A DNA stretch of 45,974 nt from an uncultured Faecalibacterium sp. (GTDB lineage: Bacteria; Bacillota; Clostridia; Oscillospirales; Ruminococcaceae), in the NCBI GenBank assembly GCA_934501115.1, contig CAKSTO010000011.1, forward strand, positions 1-45,974, read 5' to 3'. Position 1 is the stretch's first letter; each line of letters begins with the position of its first letter. Both the position numbers and the translations under genes were made by a program. The notes under the pieces are model-generated. The model was not told the DNA's origin. It searched no databases and worked only from the letters and a program-made list of their open reading frames with translations. Below are positions 26,405 through 34,539 of this stretch, one piece after another.

Positions 26405-26530
26405 ATGATCTGCCCGCCGCGCCGAGTACCGGACTTTGACCGGAGAGCAAGAGGACGCAGGCCGGGCAGCGGTGTGCTCCGGCAGACATCTCCTGCACAG
26501 CGTGCTGTGCAGAGATCACGACAGGAGGAT
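26405..26530 (+). ncRNA. Candidate structured 5' leader of the SDR-rpoD operon
   Basis: TGCCCG (26411-26416) can pair with CGGGCA (26463-26468), enclosing two CCGG segments. A strong hairpin CTGCACAGC (26493-26501) with GCTGTGCAG (26504-26512) sits 10 bases before the AGGAGG of the SDR gene. No known riboswitch class is recognised. A weak promoter with TATATT at 26368-26373 would put the whole structure in the leader. Confidence 0.4.
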
Positions 26531-26537
26531 ACGACTC

Positions 26538-27482
26538 TTGTACGAAGATGAATTTGAACTGACATTCAACATGCCGGAGGACGAGCCGGTTCAGCCGGAG
26601 CCGTCTGTGCGCCCTGCGCCGAAGCCGGTGCCTGCAGCGGACGAACCCACCCGGATCATGGTGCTGGAGAAAAGGCCGGAGCCGGCTGTGCAGCCTGCAC
26701 CGGAAGAGCCTCCGCTGCCGCCGGCAGAGGAAGAAGATCCGCCCCGGCAGACCGGCCTCAACGGCCGCTGTGTACTGATCTCCGGTGGAGACAGGGGCAT
26801 CGGCGCGGCAGCAGCACGTGCGTTTTATCGGCAGGGCTACCGCGTCGTGGTGCTCTACCACAGCAATGCGGATGCTGCGGCTGTGCTGGAAAAGGAGCTG
26901 CCGGGTGTTATGGCCGTGCAGTGTGACGTGGCTTCCCGTGCCAGCTGTGAGCTGGCTTTCCGCACAGCGGAGCAGGCATTGGGACACGTGGATGTGCTGG
27001 TGAGCAATGCGGGCATCGCCCAGCAGAAGCTGTTCACCGACATTGCCCCCGAAGAGTGGCAGCGGATGCTGGACGTGAACCTGACGGGAGCATTCAACCT
27101 GTGCCAGCTGGCGCTGCCGGGGATGATCCGCCGCAAAAACGGCCGGATCCTGACCGTAAGCAGTATGTGGGGCCAGACCGGCGGCAGCTGCGAAGTGCAC
27201 TACTCCGCAGCAAAGGCGGGTCTGATCGGCCTGACCAAGGCTTTGGCCAAAGAAGAAGGCCCCAGCGGCATCACGGTGAACTGTGTTGCCCCCGGGGTCA
27301 TTGAAACAGATATGATGGCAGCCTTTACCGCCGAGGACAAGGCTGCACTGGCCGAGGAGACCCCGGTGGGGCGTCTGGGCAGTGCAGATGAGGTGGCAGA
27401 GCTGCTGGTGTTCCTGGCAGGCGAAAATGCCGGCTATATCACTGGGCAGGTGTTCGGCGTGAACGGAGGACTGGTGATCTGA
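26538..27482 (+). CDS. Short-chain dehydrogenase/reductase (FabG-like) with acidic Pro-rich N-terminal extension
   Basis: 314 residues. Residues about 1-75 are low-complexity and rich in Glu and Pro, unlike any SDR core. The Rossmann SDR domain follows: GGDRGIG at 83-89, an NAG motif, catalytic Tyr222 and Lys226 in YSAAK, VNCVAPGVIETDM, and a C-terminal GQVFGVNGG. The core looks like 3-oxoacyl-ACP reductase, but no other fatty acid synthesis gene is near, so the substrate is unknown. TTG at 26538 is chosen for its AGGAGG site 9 bases upstream; an earlier ATG in frame lacks one and would add residues without family support. rpoD starts 70 bases downstream. Confidence 0.86.
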   Translation: MYEDEFELTFNMPEDEPVQPEPSVRPAPKPVPAADEPTRIMVLEKRPEPAVQPAPEEPPLPPAEEEDPPRQTGLNGRCVLISGGDRGIGAAAARAFYRQGYRVVVLYHSNADAAAVLEKELPGVMAVQCDVASRASCELAFRTAEQALGHVDVLVSNAGIAQQKLFTDIAPEEWQRMLDVNLTGAFNLCQLALPGMIRRKNGRILTVSSMWGQTGGSCEVHYSAAKAGLIGLTKALAKEEGPSGITVNCVAPGVIETDMMAAFTAEDKAALAEETPVGRLGSADEVAELLVFLAGENAGYITGQVFGVNGGLVI

Positions 27483-27552
27483 TGCGCAGGAGCGGGCAAA
27501 GATACGATTTCCCCTGGCGGGAAGATCCCCAGAGCAAGAAGGAGAGAACGAA

Positions 27553-28932
27553 ATGGGCATGACTTTGAAGGAAATGATGGAAAAAGGCGAAGGCACCCTG
27601 TCTGCGTTGGAAGCCAGAAAGCTTGCGGAGCAGTTCGGGATGACGATGGAAAAGGTCACCGAATTTCTGGAAAAGCACGGCATCAAGGTTCAGGAAGAGG
27701 ATATGGAGTCCAGCCTGGATGTGGAAGGCATCATGGCTGAGGTGGAAAATGCTGAAAACAGCAGCGATGATCTTGGCCTTGGCGATGAGGCCGAGGATGA
27801 GCAGGGCGAAGAAAACCCTGCAGACCTGAAGGCTGCCATGGACGAACTGCTGGATGACCCTGTGAAGAACTACCTCAAGCAGATCGGCCAGATCCCTCTG
27901 CTGAGTGCAGAGCAGGAGGTCGATCTGAGCAAGCGGATCCATGCCGGTGCCGAGGCCGCCCACATCCTGCAGGCAGACCGCCAGAAGTACGGCGGCCCCG
28001 AGTACATCAAGAAGAACAGCGCCCGCTTCTCTTTTGAAGAGGACGAAAACAGCCGCAGCTACAACGAGGATCTGGATGACGACGGCAGCGAGAAGTCCGG
28101 CGAGGATGCGGAGGAAAAGGCAGCAGAAGAGGAAGCCATGGAGGCGGTGGAAAATGGCCCCCTGACCGAGGAACAGCGTCAGGAGCTGCTCAAGACCCGC
28201 CGCGACGGACTGAATGCCCGCCGCAGCCTGAGCGAGGCGAACCTGCGTCTGGTGGTTTCCATTGCAAAGAAGCACGTGGGTCACAATCTGGCATTTCTGG
28301 ATCTGATCCAGGAGGGCAACATCGGCCTGATCAAGGCAGCGGAGAAGTTTGACTGTGACCGCGGATTCCGCTTCTCCACCTATGCGACCTGGTGGATCCG
28401 TCAGGCCATCACCCGCGCCATTGCGGATCAGGCACGCACCATCCGCATCCCGGTGCACATGGTGGAGACCATCAACCGGATGCGGCAGGCCACCAACCAG
28501 CTGGTGTACCAGAACGGCCATGAGCCGACCCCGGAAGAGCTTGCAAAGGCGATGGACATGAGCGTCGAGCGTGTGCGTGAGATCCAGCGCATGGCACAGG
28601 AGCCGGCAAGTCTGGAAAGCCCGGTGGGTGAGGAAGAGGATTCCTCTCTGGGCGATTTTGTTGCAGACGAGAACGCTGAAGCTCCCGGCAAGGCTGCAGA
28701 CCGTGCCATGGTGGCGCAGCAGATCAATCTGGCGCTCAAGAGCCTGACGCCCCGTGAGGAAAAAGTCATCCGCCTGCGTTTTGGTCTGGACGACGGCCGC
28801 CCCCGCACGCTGGAAGAAGTGGGCAAGGATTTTGGCGTTACCCGTGAGCGTGTGCGTCAGATCGAAGCCAAGGCCATCCGCAAGCTGCACAGCCGCAAGT
28901 GCCTGTCCCTGCTGAATGGTCTGATCGAGTAA
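27553..28932 (+). CDS. rpoD: Primary RNA polymerase sigma factor
   Basis: 459 residues, the housekeeping sigma-70 type factor. A short N-terminal region with an acidic stretch is followed by region 1.2 (DDPVKNYLKQIGQIPLLSAEQE). Regions 2.1-2.4 include FLDLIQEGNIGLIKA and RFSTYATWWIRQAITRA. Region 3 is RIPVHMVETINRM, and region 4 has EEVGKDFGVTRERVRQIEAKAIRKL. Between 1.2 and 2 lies a strongly acidic insertion of about 60 residues (near 155-215). It is not next to dnaG as in many Bacillota; here it follows an SDR gene. It would read the TTGACA/TATAAT promoters seen in this window. A terminator follows 9 bases after the stop. Confidence 0.97.
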   Translation: MGMTLKEMMEKGEGTLSALEARKLAEQFGMTMEKVTEFLEKHGIKVQEEDMESSLDVEGIMAEVENAENSSDDLGLGDEAEDEQGEENPADLKAAMDELLDDPVKNYLKQIGQIPLLSAEQEVDLSKRIHAGAEAAHILQADRQKYGGPEYIKKNSARFSFEEDENSRSYNEDLDDDGSEKSGEDAEEKAAEEEAMEAVENGPLTEEQRQELLKTRRDGLNARRSLSEANLRLVVSIAKKHVGHNLAFLDLIQEGNIGLIKAAEKFDCDRGFRFSTYATWWIRQAITRAIADQARTIRIPVHMVETINRMRQATNQLVYQNGHEPTPEELAKAMDMSVERVREIQRMAQEPASLESPVGEEEDSSLGDFVADENAEAPGKAADRAMVAQQINLALKSLTPREEKVIRLRFGLDDGRPRTLEEVGKDFGVTRERVRQIEAKAIRKLHSRKCLSLLNGLIE

Positions 28933-28940
28933 TAAAGTAA

Positions 28941-28984
28941 GACTCCCTCAGGCATCGCACTGCGATGCCTGAGGGAGTCTTTTT
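28941..28984 (+). terminator. Terminator of rpoD
   Basis: A long hairpin, GACTCCCTCAGGCATCGC against GATGCCTGAGGGAGTC, followed by five T. Confidence 0.95.
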
Positions 28985-29017
28985 GCGAAAAAAAGCAAAC
29001 TTTTTTGCAAAAATCTC

Positions 29018-29046
29018 TTGCAAAACGAGGAAAGCTATGGTATACT
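29018..29046 (+). promoter_or_regulatory. tRNA-Thr promoter
   Basis: TTGCAA (29018-29023), 17-base spacer, TATACT (29041-29046); the tRNA begins 18 bases later. Confidence 0.8.
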
Positions 29047-29063
29047 AATCGAGCTGTGATTGT

Positions 29064-29139
<76 letters not shown>

Positions 29140-29143
29140 GCTC

Positions 29144-29180
29144 AAACGCCTCGAAGCGAAAATGCTTCGGGGCGTTTTTG
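29144..29180 (+). terminator. Terminator after tRNA-Thr copy 1
   Basis: AACGCCTCGAAGC and GCTTCGGGGCGTT around GAAAAT, followed by T's. Confidence 0.85.
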
Positions 29181-29282
29181 TTGTATAAAAGCAGGTCGGG
29201 CAAAACAAAAACCGGCTGTCGGTTCGCAGAAGCGAGAGACCGGCAGCCGGAATGGGAGGCTTATGCAGTTAGGCGGTCAGGC

Positions 29283-30500
29283 TCAGAAATCCACCTCAGT
29301 GTCGTAGTAGCAGCACTTGAGCAGCTTTTCCATCTCTTCCTGACTGGGCTGGCGGGGGTTGGAGCCGGTGCAGGCATCGGCAATGGCGTTTTTGGCGATC
29401 TCGGGCAGGCGCTGCAGGAACACTTCCTCCGGTACAAAGCCTTGCTCGACGGGGTAAGAGTCTGCACCATAGTTCTTGATGCAGTGGGGAATGTTCAGCG
29501 CGTCGTTCATGCCGCGCAGGTACTCGATGAGCAGCTTGACCTTTTCGTCATCTGTGGTGCCGCCCAGCTTCATCTCGTCTGCGATCACGCCGTAGCGCTT
29601 TTTGGCTTCAGGATCCTTGGCGTTGAACGCGATGACCTTGGGCAGATACATGGCGTTGGCAGCACCGTGGATGATATGAGCGCCGTGGTCGGCAAAAGCC
29701 GCACCGGTCTTGTGCGCCATGGAGTGCACGATGCCCAGCAGTGCGTTGGAGAAGGCCATGCCGGCCAGACACTGGGCGTTGTGCATGGAGTCGCGCTTGG
29801 ACATGTCGCCGTTATAGCTGTCCACCAGATCACTCTGGATCATGCGGATGGCAAAGATGGCCAGCGGATCGGTGTAGTCGCAGTGGGCGGTGGAAACATA
29901 GGCCTCGATGGCGTGGGTCATGGCGTCCATGCCGGTGTGAGCCACCAGTTTTTTGGGCATGGTCTCGGCCAGATCGGGGTCAACGATGGCAACGTCCGGG
30001 GTGATCTCGAAGTCTGCGATGGGGTACTTGATGCCCTTCTGATAGTCAGTGATGATAGAGAAAGCTGTCACCTCGGTAGCGGTGCCGGAGGTGGAGGAGA
30101 TGGCGCAGAAGTGTGCTTTGCGGCGCAGTGGCGGGATGCCGAACACCTTGCACATCTCCTCAAAGGTGATGTCGGGGTATTCGTATTTGATCCACATGGC
30201 CTTGGCTGCATCGATCGGCGAGCCGCCGCCCATGGCGATGATCCAGTCCGGCTCAAATTTCAGCATGGCCTCAGCACCGCGCATAACGGTCTCGACAGAG
30301 GGGTCGGGCTCGATGCCCTCAAACAGCTCCACCTCCATGCCGGCTTCCTTCAGATAGGAGACTGCACGGTCAAGGAAGCCGAAACGCTTCATGGAGCCGC
30401 CGCCCACACAGACGATGGCCTTTTTGCCGGTAAAGGTCTTCAGCGCTTCCAGAGCGCCCTTGCCATGGTACAGGTCGCGGGGAAGAGTAAAACGAGCCAT
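29283..30500 (-). CDS. Iron-containing alcohol dehydrogenase (group III)
   Basis: 405 residues of the Fe-ADH family (butanol, propanediol and related dehydrogenases). Seen: an N-terminal dinucleotide-binding half with VGGGSMKRFG and AMGGGSPIDAAKA, the family signature TSGTATEVT, and metal-binding residues in HTGMDAMTHAIEAY and IVHSMAHKTGAAFADHGAHI (three His in the expected pattern). It would regenerate NAD during fermentation by reducing an aldehyde. ATG at 30500 has GGAGGT upstream. It stands alone, flanked on both sides by oppositely oriented identical tRNA-Thr genes. Substrate is not readable. Confidence 0.94.
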   Translation of the reverse strand: MARFTLPRDLYHGKGALEALKTFTGKKAIVCVGGGSMKRFGFLDRAVSYLKEAGMEVELFEGIEPDPSVETVMRGAEAMLKFEPDWIIAMGGGSPIDAAKAMWIKYEYPDITFEEMCKVFGIPPLRRKAHFCAISSTSGTATEVTAFSIITDYQKGIKYPIADFEITPDVAIVDPDLAETMPKKLVAHTGMDAMTHAIEAYVSTAHCDYTDPLAIFAIRMIQSDLVDSYNGDMSKRDSMHNAQCLAGMAFSNALLGIVHSMAHKTGAAFADHGAHIIHGAANAMYLPKVIAFNAKDPEAKKRYGVIADEMKLGGTTDDEKVKLLIEYLRGMNDALNIPHCIKNYGADSYPVEQGFVPEEVFLQRLPEIAKNAIADACTGSNPRQPSQEEMEKLLKCCYYDTEVDF

Positions 30501-30565
30501 AGATATTACCTCCAATTGTTCCGATCCTCTCAACGCAGCAGAATGCTGCCCGATATATTATGACA

Positions 30566-30594
30566 ATTGTATAACAATCGGGCGGCAACATCAA
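30566..30594 (-). promoter_or_regulatory. Promoter of the alcohol dehydrogenase gene
   Basis: Minus-strand TTGATG (30594-30589), 17-base spacer, TACAAT (30571-30566). The -10 is embedded in overlapping palindromes ATTGT-TAT-ACAAT and ACAATTGT, which may be an operator; it does not fit the Rex consensus. Confidence 0.6.
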
Positions 30595-30669
30595 TTGACG
30601 ATTCTGGAAGAAAGGAGCTCCTGCTTTTGGGCAGAGTAGCCAATCAGATGGATGCAACAAGAGAGCAGC

Positions 30670-30708
30670 AAAAAAAGCACCCCGAAGTCCTAAGACTTCG
30701 AGGTGCTT
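30670..30708 (-). terminator. Terminator of the tRNA-Asp-tRNA-Thr transcript
   Basis: On the minus strand GCACCTCGAAGTC and GACTTCGGGGTGC form a hairpin followed by seven T. Confidence 0.88.
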
Positions 30709-30713
30709 GCCTT

Positions 30714-30789
<76 letters not shown>

Positions 30790-30792
30790 AAA

Positions 30793-30869
30793 TGGCGACC
30801 CGGATCGGGCTCGAACCGACGACCCCCAGCGTGACAGGCTGGTGCTCTAACCAACTGAGCTACCGGGCC
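30793..30869 (-). tRNA. tRNA-Asp (GTC anticodon)
   Basis: Acceptor GGCCCGG with CCGGGTC (one G-T pair), D arm TAGCTCAGTTGGTTAGAGC, anticodon arm CCAGC-CTGTCAC-GCTGG, T arm CGGTTCGAGCCCG, encoded CCA. Confidence 0.96.
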
Positions 30870-30915
30870 ATGATCGCTCAAGTTCGTGCGGCATTTTACC
30901 GCCGGAACGTGCTCT

Positions 30916-30944
30916 ATTATATCGAAAAAGCGGATGCTTGTCAA
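30916..30944 (-). promoter_or_regulatory. Consensus promoter of tRNA-Asp/tRNA-Thr
   Basis: Minus-strand TTGACA (30944-30939), 17-base spacer, TATAAT (30921-30916): a perfect sigma-A promoter. Confidence 0.92.
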
Positions 30945-30979
30945 GCACGAATTTCAGATTTTTTAGAAGGCGGGGAATA

Positions 30980-31412
30980 TTCTCTTTTGACGCACAAAAG
31001 AGAACCAGAAAGGACGGCGGTGCCCGTAGGGCATGAAAGCCCCAGCGAGGCTTTTAAGCCGCAGACCGGTTTGCGAAGCAAATGCCGCGCGTTCAGCGCG
31101 GCAAGGTCGCAGCGATTTCGACGCGCTGGATCCACGAGAAAGGGGCTGCTCGCCCCTTTCAGACCCCAAAGCAGAAGTCGAACCGGAAAAATACTAGCCG
31201 CTACGCTTAACGTATTTTTCTCGCTTCTCCATTTAGAATCGCTGCGCGACGGTCGCAGACCGACAGCAGCATATGCCTTTTTCCGGAACGACCTCTCCCG
31301 TGAAAAAGCCAATCGGGAAAATCCGCAGATTTTCCTGATTGGCAAATATTAAAACAATATTTCCGCTGAAAATGGCCAGAGCGAATGCGGAGGCCATTCT
31401 AAATGGTTCGGC
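30980..31412 (+). repeat. Composite R-P hairpin element, copy 2
   Basis: Fills most of the 600-base gap between tRNA-Asp and tRNA-Trp. R part: TTCTCTTTTG (30980-30989) with CAAAAGAGAA (30995-31004), TGCCC-GTA-GGGCA, GCCGCGC-GTTCA-GCGCGGC, AAGGGGC-TGCTC-GCCCCTT, and GAAAAATAC (31186-31194) with GTATTTTTC (31212-31220). P part (P4): 16-bp stem (31308-31323 with 31328-31343, one G-T pair) around CGCA, then TCCGC with GCGGA (31387-31391) crossing ATGGCC (31372-31377) with GGCCAT (31392-31397). A Q part is not clear here. No gene. Confidence 0.82.
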
Positions 31413-31430
31413 CCTGCCGCAGGCGTACAA

Positions 31431-31467
31431 AAACAAAACGCACAGGCTCCGAAGAACCTGTGCGTTT
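31431..31467 (-). terminator. Terminator after tRNA-Trp
   Basis: On the minus strand ACGCACAGG and CCTGTGCGT pair around TTCTTCGGAG and run into TTTGTTT. Confidence 0.82.
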
Positions 31468-31468
31468 G

Positions 31469-31544
31469 TGGCAGGGGTAGTAAGTCTCGAACTCACGGCA
31501 CGCGGTTTTGGAGACCGCTGCTCTACCAACTGAGCTATACCCCT
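31469..31544 (-). tRNA. tRNA-Trp (CCA anticodon)
   Basis: Acceptor AGGGGTA with TACCCCT, D arm TAGCTCAGTTGGTAGAGC, anticodon arm GCGGT-CTCCAAA-ACCGC, T arm GTGAGTTCGAGACTTAC, discriminator G and encoded CCA. Confidence 0.96.
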
Positions 31545-31573
31545 ACAGTCAGACATTCGCTGAATGCTAGATT

Positions 31574-31602
31574 ATTATAGCCGATGCATCCGCGAATGTC
31601 AA
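31574..31602 (-). promoter_or_regulatory. Consensus promoter of tRNA-Trp
   Basis: Minus-strand TTGACA (31602-31597), 17-base spacer, TATAAT (31579-31574). Confidence 0.92.
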
Positions 31603-31605
31603 GCA

Positions 31606-32073
31606 TTATTTTTCGGTTTTCGTGCTGCATCCGCAGCAACCCTCTTTTTTTGCAGGCTCTGCGGCGGGCAGCTGGCTGGCCAGCTGTTCCAGCGTTACGC
31701 TGTCGATGTACTGGTTGATCACTTCGTCCAGCCCTGTCCAGAAGGGCAGGGTAAAGCACTGCTCTGACATGGGGCATTCGTTGGTCTCGCTGCCAAGGCA
31801 GGGGATAGGCGCCACGCTGCCCTCGATGGCACGCAGGATCTCGCCGGCGGTGTAGTCGGCGGGCGTTTTGGTCAGGCGGTAGCCGCCCTGACTGCCGCGC
31901 TCGCTCTTCACAAGCCCTGCCCGCGCCAGCGGCGTGACGATCTGTTCCAGATATTTCAGGCTCAGGTTCTGCCGATCGCTGATCTCTTTCAGGCTGACGG
32001 TGGTGCCCGGGGCGTAGCGCGCCAACTCGGCCATCAGGCGCAGGGCATAGCGGCTCTTGGTCGAAAATTTCAT
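31606..32073 (-). CDS. Rrf2-family transcriptional regulator (IscR/CymR-like)
   Basis: 155 residues. The N-terminal winged helix-turn-helix is typical of Rrf2: MKFSTKSRYALRLMAELA, VSLKEISDRQNLSLKYLEQIV, GLVKSERGSQGGYRLTK. Three cysteines (C-x7-C-x5-C in CLGSETNECPMSEQC) fit the Fe-S ligand region of IscR, with slightly different spacing. The tail adds a Cys cluster GCCGC, an unusual extra. It is divergent from a rhodanese gene and upstream of iscS-iscU, so control of sulfur or Fe-S genes is likely. ATG at 32073 follows AAGGAGAGG; promoter TTGCAA-N16-TATACT lies at 32129-32102 (minus). Confidence 0.92.
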   Translation of the reverse strand: MKFSTKSRYALRLMAELARYAPGTTVSLKEISDRQNLSLKYLEQIVTPLARAGLVKSERGSQGGYRLTKTPADYTAGEILRAIEGSVAPIPCLGSETNECPMSEQCFTLPFWTGLDEVINQYIDSVTLEQLASQLPAAEPAKKEGCCGCSTKTEK

Positions 32074-32101
32074 GGTGATCCTCTCCTTACGATTCTTTTA
32101 T

Positions 32102-32168
32102 AGTATAGCACGGCGGACGGCTTTTGCAAAGCAAAACTCTTGTGCAAACAAAAAAGGTCTGCTATCAT
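32102..32168. promoter_or_regulatory. Divergent promoters of the Rrf2 and rhodanese genes
   Basis: Minus strand: TTGCAA (32129-32124), 16-base spacer, TATACT (32107-32102). Plus strand: TTGTGC (32140-32145), 17-base spacer, TATCAT (32163-32168). The two -35 boxes are 10 bases apart, so one bound regulator could control both. Confidence 0.75.
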
Positions 32169-32204
32169 AGGATGGGTAAGATCAATATCGCAAGGAGTGA
32201 GAGT

Positions 32205-32528
32205 ATGACTGAGAAGATCACCCCTGCCGCTGCCATTCGTCTGCTGGACGCGGGCAAGGCTGTGGCGGTGGACGTCCGGGAGCCGGACGAGTTTGCCGTG
32301 GGGCACATCCCCGGCGCAAAGCTGCTGCCGCTGGGGCAGGTGCTGAGCCGTGCTGCAGAGGTGCTGCCGGATCGAGATGCTGTGTGGCTGATCTACTGCC
32401 GCACCGGTCGCCGCAGCGCCGACGCCGTGCAGAAGCTGGAGAGTCTGGGCTACAAAAAACTCTACGATCTGGGCGGCATCCTGAGCTGGCCCTATGAGAT
32501 CGAGGGCGACTTCGAGGGACACTTTTAA
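32205..32528 (+). CDS. Single-domain rhodanese-like sulfurtransferase
   Basis: 107 residues, one rhodanese domain. Seen: DVREPDEFAVGHIPGAKLLPLG, the active-site loop YCRTGRRS with the catalytic Cys near residue 65, and the ending YDLGGILSWPYE. It carries sulfane sulfur as a persulfide. ATG at 32205 follows CAAGGAGTGA. No signal peptide. Next to an Rrf2 regulator and iscSU it probably takes part in sulfur transfer, but it could also serve thiosulfate or selenium metabolism. Confidence 0.92.
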   Translation: MTEKITPAAAIRLLDAGKAVAVDVREPDEFAVGHIPGAKLLPLGQVLSRAAEVLPDRDAVWLIYCRTGRRSADAVQKLESLGYKKLYDLGGILSWPYEIEGDFEGHF

Positions 32529-32535
32529 GCAGGCA

Positions 32536-32656
32536 GGACGATTTGGAATGCCCGCCGCTTGCGCTCTGGGCATCTTCAGCGGAATTTGTTTTTTATTCGC
32601 GTTTGTCGCGGCCTGCGGGCCGTTCCAAACGCCTTTTCACAAAAGGGGCCGAAGCG
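32536..32656 (-). repeat. P-family element P5
   Basis: Minus-strand copy between two plus-strand genes. The stem (32598-32613 with 32618-32633) around CGCA has a three-base internal mismatch shared in kind with copy P7. Crossing helices: TCCGCT (32583-32578) with AGCGGC (32559-32554), and ATGCCC (32573-32568) with GGGCAT (32553-32548). Confidence 0.8.
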
Positions 32657-32736
32657 GTAAACGGGCATTTTACAGAAAAAATGGCAGAGCCGCAGAGGTA
32701 GGAGCAGGGTGCTCTATAAAAGAAAGGAAAAACGCC

Positions 32737-33171
32737 ATGTCGTTCCATGCAAAAGATTTCGCAGGCAGCCACTGCGGATGCCGTTATCAGCAGGATTACC
32801 GCCCTACCCTTGGCCGGGATGGCAAAAAGGAATCCGGCACGCTGGAGGTCATCAAGTTCTACTATGATGGTGCCATCCGGTTTGAACAGCACTGCTACGG
32901 CGAAGCGGCGACCTTTGTGTTCGGCGTGTGGGCGTCCGGCATGGACGAGGACGGTACCCTGCATTGGGTGCTGCCCGACCGCCGCAAGAGCTATTACGAC
33001 GAGGACTATCTGCCCAAAAAGCTGGATCGTGCAGACGAAGCCGGAAATCTCTATTTTGACGGAAGCAATTTTCCGTGGAAGCTGGCCGACGATTTTGCCG
33101 AGGATAAACGCTGGGGCTACCCAAAATGGAAAGTAATGCTGGGAAAACTGACCGGAAAAAGCAAAAAATAA
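32737..33171 (+). CDS. Hypothetical protein, 144 residues
   Basis: I do not recognise the family. The start ATG at 32737 has AGAAAGGAA upstream. The protein is cytosolic, with no signal or membrane segment. It has an N-terminal SHCGCRYQQDYRP segment, several aromatic residues, an acidic centre (KSYYDEDYLPKKLD) and a basic C-terminus (WKVMLGKLTGKSKK). The CGC pair near residues 13-15 could bind metal, but no full motif is present. It sits between the rhodanese and iscS genes; the gap before it holds a P element and the gap after it an iscS promoter, so it is not clearly in either operon. Confidence 0.72.
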   Translation: MSFHAKDFAGSHCGCRYQQDYRPTLGRDGKKESGTLEVIKFYYDGAIRFEQHCYGEAATFVFGVWASGMDEDGTLHWVLPDRRKSYYDEDYLPKKLDRADEAGNLYFDGSNFPWKLADDFAEDKRWGYPKWKVMLGKLTGKSKK

Positions 33172-33200
33172 GGCCGAATCACGAAAATCCAGTATTCCTA

Positions 33201-33230
33201 TTGACACACTAGGGGATAATACGGTATAAC
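33201..33230 (+). promoter_or_regulatory. Promoter of iscS-iscU
   Basis: TTGACA (33201-33206), 18-base spacer, TATAAC (33225-33230). CCTA and TAGG flank the -35 (33197-33213), a short inverted repeat that could be a regulator site. The leader of about 85 bases has a GGCACA/TGTGCC hairpin. Confidence 0.7.
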
Positions 33231-33319
33231 TATCTCTGTCAAAACGAGAATTCACGGGCAAAGGCCCGGACGGCACAAAGCGGAGAGACGTTCTGTGCCC
33301 GCCAGAAAGGATAATTCCG

Positions 33320-34537
33320 ATGGAAAACATGGAAAAAGTGGTTTATCTGGATAATGCTGCCACCACTCCCTGTGCTCCCGAGGCACTGGAAATGATGGTC
33401 AAAGCCCTGAGCGGTGCCTGCGGCAACCCCAGCAGCCATTACAGTGTGGGCTATGAGGCCAAGGAATTTGTGGACACCGGCCGTGCGCAGGTGGCAAAGG
33501 CCATCAATGCAAGTCCGGCTGAGCTCTTCTTTACCAGCTGCGGCTCCGAGGCCGACAACTGGGCCGTAAAGGGCACCGCCTTCACTAAGGCACGCCAGAA
33601 CAAAAAGCACCTGATCACCAGTGCCTTTGAGCACCACGCCATCATGCACAGCATGGCGGCGCTGGAGCGTCTGGGCTTTGAGATCACCTATATCAAGCCC
33701 ACTGCTGAGGGCTATATCCGTCCCGAGGATGTGGAGGCTGCCATCCGCCCCGATACTGCACTGGTCAGCATCATGATGGCCAACAACGAGATCGGCACCA
33801 TCCAGCCCATCAAGGAGATCGCAGAGGTCGCTCACAAGCACGGTGTCTGGATGCACACCGACGCGGTGCAGGCTGTGGGTGCCATCCCCGTGGATGTGAA
33901 GGAGCTGGGCGTGGATATGCTGTCCATGAGCGCCCACAAGTTCAATGGCCCCAAGGGCATGGGTGCACTGTACTGCCGTAAGGGCGTATGGCCCCAGAAC
34001 CTGATCGATGGCGGCAGTCAGGAGGCCCGCCACCGTGCAGGCACCGAGAACGTGGCCGGCATTGCTGCCATGGGCAAGGCACTGGAGATCGCCACGGCGC
34101 ATCTGGATGAGCGCATGGCCCACGAGAGCGAGCTGCGCGATTACGTCATCGACCGCATCCTCAAGAATATCCCGGAAGCCCGCCTGAACGGCGGCCGCAG
34201 CCCCCGTCTGCCCAACAATGTAAACATCAGCTTCCCGGGTCTGGAGGGCGAGACCATTCTGCTGGATCTGGATATGCACGGCATCTGTGCCTCTACCGGC
34301 TCTGCCTGCAATTCCGACAGCCTTGACCCGAGCCATGTTCTGCTGAGCATCGGCGTGCCGGAAGAGATCGGCCACGGTTCGATGCGCTTTACCTTTGGTC
34401 CGCAGAACACCATGGAAGAAGCAAAATATCTGTGCGACGTGCTGGAGGAAGTAATCCCCCGCCGCCGCGCTATGAGTTGTATGTGGCTGCAGGGTCAGAA
34501 CAAGGCCCGCCAGTTCAGCCTGAAGGGAGAACAGTAA
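33320..34537 (+). CDS. iscS: Cysteine desulfurase (IscS/NifS class)
   Basis: 405 residues. A PLP enzyme that takes sulfur from L-cysteine for Fe-S cluster assembly. Seen: VYLDNAATTPCAPEAL at the N-terminus, the GSEADNWAVKG motif, PLP Lys207 in SAHKFNGPKG, and the persulfide-forming Cys330 in the CASTGSACNS loop. HRAGTENVAG and MRFTFGPQNT are also conserved. The C-terminus runs about 20 residues past the usual end. The scaffold gene follows after two bases, so cluster assembly is the clear role; iscS versus nifS naming is a convention here. Confidence 0.95.
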   Translation: MENMEKVVYLDNAATTPCAPEALEMMVKALSGACGNPSSHYSVGYEAKEFVDTGRAQVAKAINASPAELFFTSCGSEADNWAVKGTAFTKARQNKKHLITSAFEHHAIMHSMAALERLGFEITYIKPTAEGYIRPEDVEAAIRPDTALVSIMMANNEIGTIQPIKEIAEVAHKHGVWMHTDAVQAVGAIPVDVKELGVDMLSMSAHKFNGPKGMGALYCRKGVWPQNLIDGGSQEARHRAGTENVAGIAAMGKALEIATAHLDERMAHESELRDYVIDRILKNIPEARLNGGRSPRLPNNVNISFPGLEGETILLDLDMHGICASTGSACNSDSLDPSHVLLSIGVPEEIGHGSMRFTFGPQNTMEEAKYLCDVLEEVIPRRRAMSCMWLQGQNKARQFSLKGEQ

Positions 34538-34539
34538 TT

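Noticed and set aside
30540..30600. Rex operator upstream of the alcohol dehydrogenase gene
   Set aside because: The palindromes ATTGT-TAT-ACAAT and ACAATTGT do not match the TTGTTAA/TTAACAA Rex pattern, so only a generic operator is suggested.
30792..31352. Open frame of 186 codons starting MATRIGLEPTT
   Set aside because: The start lies in the antisense of tRNA-Asp and the rest in an R-P composite repeat; this is a well-known false product of tRNA regions.
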